DNA of 8,057 nucleotides from Verrucomicrobiota bacterium (lineage in GTDB: Bacteria > Verrucomicrobiota > Verrucomicrobiia > Chthoniobacterales > Xiphinematobacteraceae). Within the stretch, counting starts at the first letter, position 1, and the number at the start of each line of letters is the position of its first letter. This document shows positions 5,962 through 8,057 of the stretch, piece by piece. The translations under genes and the position numbers were made by a program. The notes under the pieces were generated by a model that was given only the letters and a program-made list of their open reading frames with translations, had not been told where the DNA came from and made no database searches. The stretch lies in NCBI GenBank assembly GCA_003176035.1, contig PSRL01000038.1, positions 1 to 8,057 on the forward strand, read 5' to 3'.

Positions 5962-5975
5962 ATTTTGGATGGGTT

Positions 5976-6758
5976 TTAAGCAGCTTTTGCCATTGTTGCA
6001 AGTTGCACTGTTTCCCTTGCCACTGCATTTAGGCCATCTGCAACTAATTTGGGAGCGATTCGGGGCGAGATCTGAGCCAGCTCATTTGCATGAACACTTG
6101 CCAAGAGCTCATCCTCAAGTTGTTCGGAGGCTTTGTGTTCCAGGGCCTTTCCCATGAATCCGAGTTGAACAAGGGACGCAGTGCCTGTGTTCTTACCTAA
6201 GATGTCCATGACGTTATTTGTTACGTTCAGAACTTGCCCTTTGAGATGTTCCTTCAGAACTTTCTGATTCAGTTTTGAGATGAAAGCAGCATGAGATGTG
6301 GGGTGTTCCGCTCTCATCATTTCCCTGCCCAGCAATCGTCTGATATTCTCAGCAAGCAAAGCTCTGTCCTCTGGTTTGAGATTACGGGCCTTATTTTTGG
6401 CAATTTCCTCGATAAGTCCACCCAATTCTTTCTTAAATTCCAGTTCAAATTCGCGGGTCTTTTTTTTGACAATTTCCTTTAAAACTTCGTCTAATTCTTT
6501 CTTAAGATGTACCGTGAGTTCGCGGATCTGATTTTTGGAAATGTCCTTGATCAGTATGGTTAATGCTTGTTTGAGGTCCATTAATTCCGTAATCGATAAT
6601 TGAGTTGTCAATTGATTGACTAACCTCATGAGAGTTTCCCGGGGTGAGTCGTGGCGAGTAGCCGCTTCCGGAAGATGTGCGTCATTGAAACAGGGAGTTG
6701 CGCCCTGCAAAGAGGGATGCAATTTTGAGACGTGATTAGTGACTGGTGTTAATGACAT
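5976..6758 (-). CDS. Unrecognised 260-residue helical protein with three 23-residue repeats
   Basis: I do not recognise a family. The protein has no membrane segment and no clear signal peptide. Its N-terminal 40 residues look disordered (SLTPVTNHVSKLHPS...). Residues 67-89, 90-112 and 113-135 are tandem 23-residue repeats of the type L-x-x-E/D-I-x-K-x-x-x-R-E...KKEL, rich in Lys, Glu and Leu and surely helical, perhaps coiled coil. The similarity is also visible in DNA, so the 69-bp duplications are fairly recent. The C-terminal half is alanine-rich and amphipathic. It lies between exbD-2 and the VWA gene, with about 250 bp upstream and 470 bp downstream, so it may be separately expressed or inserted. 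No Shine-Dalgarno precedes the ATG at 6758, and a TATAAT sits only 2 nt upstream of it; an ATG at 6629 (MRLVNQL) is a possible later start. A secreted or host-directed role is possible but unsupported. Confidence 0.75.
   Translation of the reverse strand: MSLTPVTNHVSKLHPSLQGATPCFNDAHLPEAATRHDSPRETLMRLVNQLTTQLSITELMDLKQALTILIKDISKNQIRELTVHLKKELDEVLKEIVKKKTREFELEFKKELGGLIEEIAKNKARNLKPEDRALLAENIRRLLGREMMRAEHPTSHAAFISKLNQKVLKEHLKGQVLNVTNNVMDILGKNTGTASLVQLGFMGKALEHKASEQLEDELLASVHANELAQISPRIAPKLVADGLNAVARETVQLATMAKAA
6354..6560 (-). repeat. Three tandem 69-bp coding repeats
   Basis: The stretch encodes three 23-residue repeats in the 260-residue protein. At DNA level the first two units share AAGAAAGAATT near their ends and similar AAGGA(C/A)ATT starts; the third is more diverged after its first half. 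The second unit contains an A8 tract in the coding strand (6467-6460), a place prone to slippage. Confidence 0.75.
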
Positions 6759-6760
6759 AT

Positions 6761-6766
6761 ATTATA
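6761..6766 (-). promoter_or_regulatory. Candidate -10 box (TATAAT) next to the start of the 260-residue gene
   Basis: A perfect TATAAT reads on the minus strand with only two bases between it and the annotated ATG. Transcription would begin at about 6754, at or inside the start codon. This implies either a leaderless start, a downstream start such as 6629, or a chance match in AT-rich sequence. No good -35 at 16-18 bp was found; TTCACA at 6794-6789 is too far (22 bp). Confidence 0.35.
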
Positions 6767-6793
6767 TTTGATGTTAATTTGTTTGTATGTGAA

Positions 6794-6810
6794 TGCACCT
6801 GATAGGTGCA
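6794..6810. promoter_or_regulatory. 17-bp palindrome upstream of the 260-residue gene (operator-like)
   Basis: TGCACCT-GAT-AGGTGCA is a perfect inverted repeat with 7-bp arms and a 3-bp centre. It lies about 36 bp upstream of the 260-residue gene and about 28 bp upstream of the TATAAT. No T run follows on either strand, so a terminator is unlikely. The form suits binding of a dimeric regulator near the -35 region; the regulator is unknown. Confidence 0.45.
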
Positions 6811-6948
6811 GTCAGAAAAGCAAATGGTGAGTAACGAAATAGCGCCTCAGGCTTGTTAATTTGCATCAGGATGGATGCCTTAGATAACGCACTCTTTGAC
6901 GCTAAGTTCTATTGATCTCTTTGCTGTTTGACTGTAAATAAAATGTGC

Positions 6949-6962
6949 ATTGTTGTAACAAT
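6949..6962. promoter_or_regulatory. 14-bp palindrome in the exbD-2 / 260-residue gene spacer
   Basis: ATTGTT-GT-AACAAT is a perfect inverted repeat with 6-bp arms, 50 bp downstream of exbD-2. It lacks a following T run on either strand, though TTAT follows on the minus side. An operator is possible; AT-rich chance occurrence is a fair alternative. Confidence 0.3.
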
Positions 6963-7011
6963 AAGCCAATTCCTAATATACGCCATATACAGAGCATAAC
7001 ATAAAATAGCT

Positions 7012-7455
7012 TTACAGATTTTCTTCGTCTTGAGTGAATGTAATAGATGTCATTTGGGCTTTTGTGCAGGCGTTTAGGACATCGATGATGCGCTGGTAGA
7101 GAGTGGCATCGGCGACATCGAGGATGATGAAAGGTGAGGAACGGTTTGCGATGGCAGCCTCGCGGAGTCTAAATAAGGTCTTTTCCAAGAGGGGCATTTC
7201 GCGACTGTTCACTCCGTCCAGTGCCAAATCGTTTAAAAAAACTTGTCCTGTGGGTGAAATTACAATCCGCAGTTCTTCCGGAATTTCTACCGGATGTTCT
7301 TGGGAAACGGTACCTGGCAGCGAAAGGGACATTTCCTTTTCCTGTATTTGAGGGCGTGCGTTCACCAGGAAAAATACCAACAGAAGGAAGACCATATCGA
7401 TCATGGGGCCCATAGGCATGTCTACAGGCAGAGGGGAGGATGGCCTCCGTTTCAT
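7012..7455 (-). CDS. exbD: ExbD/TolR-family proton-channel subunit, second copy
   Basis: ExbD/TolR proteins have one inner-membrane helix and a periplasmic domain. With ExbB/TolQ they use proton flow to power TonB- or TolA-type proteins. This 147-residue copy has a short basic N-terminus (MKRRPSS) and the typical PMIDMVFLLLVFFLV helix; Asp20 is at the position of the conserved proton-carrying aspartate. The periplasmic part (about residues 36-147) shows the family pattern: ELRIVISPTGQVFLNDLAL, a helix with LFRLREAA, FIILDVADATLYQRIIDVLNACTKA, and a final strand ITF. Length fits the family. The ATG overlaps the stop of exbD-1 in ATGA, so the two are translationally coupled. About 250 bp follow before the next gene, so this pair may end one transcription unit. 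Confidence 0.93.
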   Translation of the reverse strand: MKRRPSSPLPVDMPMGPMIDMVFLLLVFFLVNARPQIQEKEMSLSLPGTVSQEHPVEIPEELRIVISPTGQVFLNDLALDGVNSREMPLLEKTLFRLREAAIANRSSPFIILDVADATLYQRIIDVLNACTKAQMTSITFTQDEENL

Positions 7456-7862
7456 GGTGGATGGACTCCCATGAGGATTTGGGTTGCGCCTGTTTCCGTA
7501 GCCAGGCGGAGGATATCTTTGATTTTCTTAGCAGGTGTGGCAGCATCCGCCCGGAGATACAATTTCCGTTTGGAATCGCTTTGGAGACGGCGACGCAGAT
7601 GGGCTTCTAGCGCCAACCGATCGAGGTTTTTTTTTCCAATTGAAAATGTGCCGTCTTTGTCAATGTTGATGATATCTCGATGACTGGCATCCGGAGGGAG
7701 CACGCCGGCCTGAGCAATGGGCAGTTGGATCATCTCCTGTTGAGGTTCTTTGGAGATCCGAGAAGTCACCATAAAGAAGATGAGGAGGAGAAAGGTGAGG
7801 TCAATCATAGGGGCGAGGGGAAAGGGAACTTCTGTTTCGGTGCTTCGGATGCGGCGTTTCAC
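7452..7862 (-). CDS. exbD: ExbD/TolR-family proton-channel subunit, first copy
   Basis: From the GTG at 7862 this encodes 136 residues: VKRRIRSTETEVPFPLAP leads into the helix PMIDLTFLLLIFFMVTS, with Asp21 as the conserved membrane aspartate. The periplasmic domain has the order DIINIDKDGTFSIGKKNL, a helix with LEAHLRRRLQ, KLYLRADAATPAKKIKDILRLATETG and ILMGVHPP. The frame extends upstream to a TTG at 7985 (177 residues), directly after an in-frame TAG, but the extra residues do not resemble an ExbD N-terminus, so GTG is preferred; neither start has a clear ribosome-binding site. The differing periplasmic halves of the two copies suggest they form a heteromeric pair and are not redundant. An ExbB-like partner would be expected upstream, beyond the right edge. 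Confidence 0.88.
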   Translation of the reverse strand: MKRRIRSTETEVPFPLAPMIDLTFLLLIFFMVTSRISKEPQQEMIQLPIAQAGVLPPDASHRDIINIDKDGTFSIGKKNLDRLALEAHLRRRLQSDSKRKLYLRADAATPAKKIKDILRLATETGATQILMGVHPP

Positions 7863-7992
7863 AGGGAACGTATTTTGTTGCTCAAAAAGAGAAAGTTGCT
7901 GGATGAACTGGTTGGGGGATCCGATGGCTGCCGCTCCTGGGGCAAGAAGGCCGGCAACCTCATGGCAATTTTTTGGAATATGCAACTATTTA

Positions 7993-8027
7993 GTACGCCC
8001 TGAAAAAGGGCTGAAAAGCATCCGGCG
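7993..8027. repeat. Dispersed ~35-bp repeat, copy 2
   Basis: This is the partner of 3770-3805. Here GCCCT-GAAAA-AGGGC (7997-8011) forms a 5-bp stem that is broken in copy 1. It lies just upstream of the exbD-1 frame. On the minus strand the sequence from the window edge to a TAG at 7988-7986 is open in one frame and ends RRRRMLFSPFSGRTK, so it could be the end of an upstream gene. Confidence 0.55.
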
Positions 8028-8057
8028 CCTGCGTTGCTCAGTCGTCGAGTAGCGCAA

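Larger units (their letters stand above)
5509..5975. other. 467-bp gene-free interval filled with short repeats and a structured element
   Basis: No convincing gene lies between the VWA start and the end of the 260-residue gene. From left to right the interval holds the VWA ribosome-binding site, a 21-bp dispersed repeat (5548-5568), an imperfect 27-bp tandem duplication (5602-5649), two 20-bp tandem units with the CCTAGG motif (5771-5810), and a 137-nt inverted-repeat element (5825-5961). A 97-codon minus-strand frame crosses it but is broken up by the repeats at periods that are not multiples of three consistently (27 and 28 bp). The interval breaks what would otherwise be a compact operon. 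Confidence 0.6.

Noticed and set aside
6460..6467. A8 tract in the coding strand of the repeat protein as a programmed frameshift site
   Set aside because: It encodes a Lys-rich repeat where A runs are expected, the main frame continues well past it, and neither alternative frame gives an evident product.
7863..7985. TTG start extending exbD-1 by 41 residues
   Set aside because: The extension does not resemble an ExbD N-terminus, whereas the GTG gives a typical basic stretch just before the membrane helix. An experimentally defined start could still overturn this.

Overview
The window looks like a chromosomal segment of a Gram-negative bacterium. It has an RlpA-family cell-wall protein and two ExbD-type proton-motor subunits, both of which imply an outer membrane or envelope. 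Paired exbD genes followed by a gene for a single-membrane-helix protein with a von Willebrand A (VWA) domain are an arrangement I associate with the Verrucomicrobiota/Planctomycetota (PVC) lineage. That placement is an inference from gene content and is not proven. I saw no rRNA, tRNA, CRISPR array, transposase or integrase. Intergenic space is fairly large and full of short repeats.

Layout. Bases 1-3132 (minus strand) hold the first 1044 codons of gltB, the glutamate synthase large subunit. The reading frame is unbroken and runs off the left edge. A 189-bp divergent spacer separates it from a plus-strand RlpA-family gene (3322-3759), the only convincing plus-strand gene. All remaining genes lie on the minus strand and read from right to left: exbD-1 (7452-7862, possibly starting further upstream), exbD-2 (7012-7455, overlapping exbD-1 by ATGA), an unrecognised 260-residue helical protein with three 23-residue repeats (5976-6758), a VWA-domain protein with one membrane helix (4543-5508), and a small hypothetical protein (about 3985-4320).

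The likely functional theme on the right is an inner-membrane proton-driven machine. Two ExbD-like subunits would work with an ExbB/TolQ-like channel that is probably encoded just beyond the right edge. The VWA protein has TonB-like topology: a short cytoplasmic N-terminus, one membrane helix, a proline-rich periplasmic linker, then a VWA domain in place of a TonB C-terminal domain. The 260-residue protein sits between exbD-2 and the VWA gene. It has an AT-rich putative promoter of its own and a palindrome upstream, so it may be an insertion into the module or a separately regulated part of it.

The intergenic regions hold the least ordinary sequence. They contain a 14-bp CTAGG-containing motif present four times in two orientations, three tandem copies of a 24-bp unit next to a run of eight C, a 137-nt element closed by a 15-bp stem, and a roughly 35-bp repeat present both after the RlpA gene and upstream of exbD-1. 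An A/T-rich terminator overlaps the VWA stop codon.
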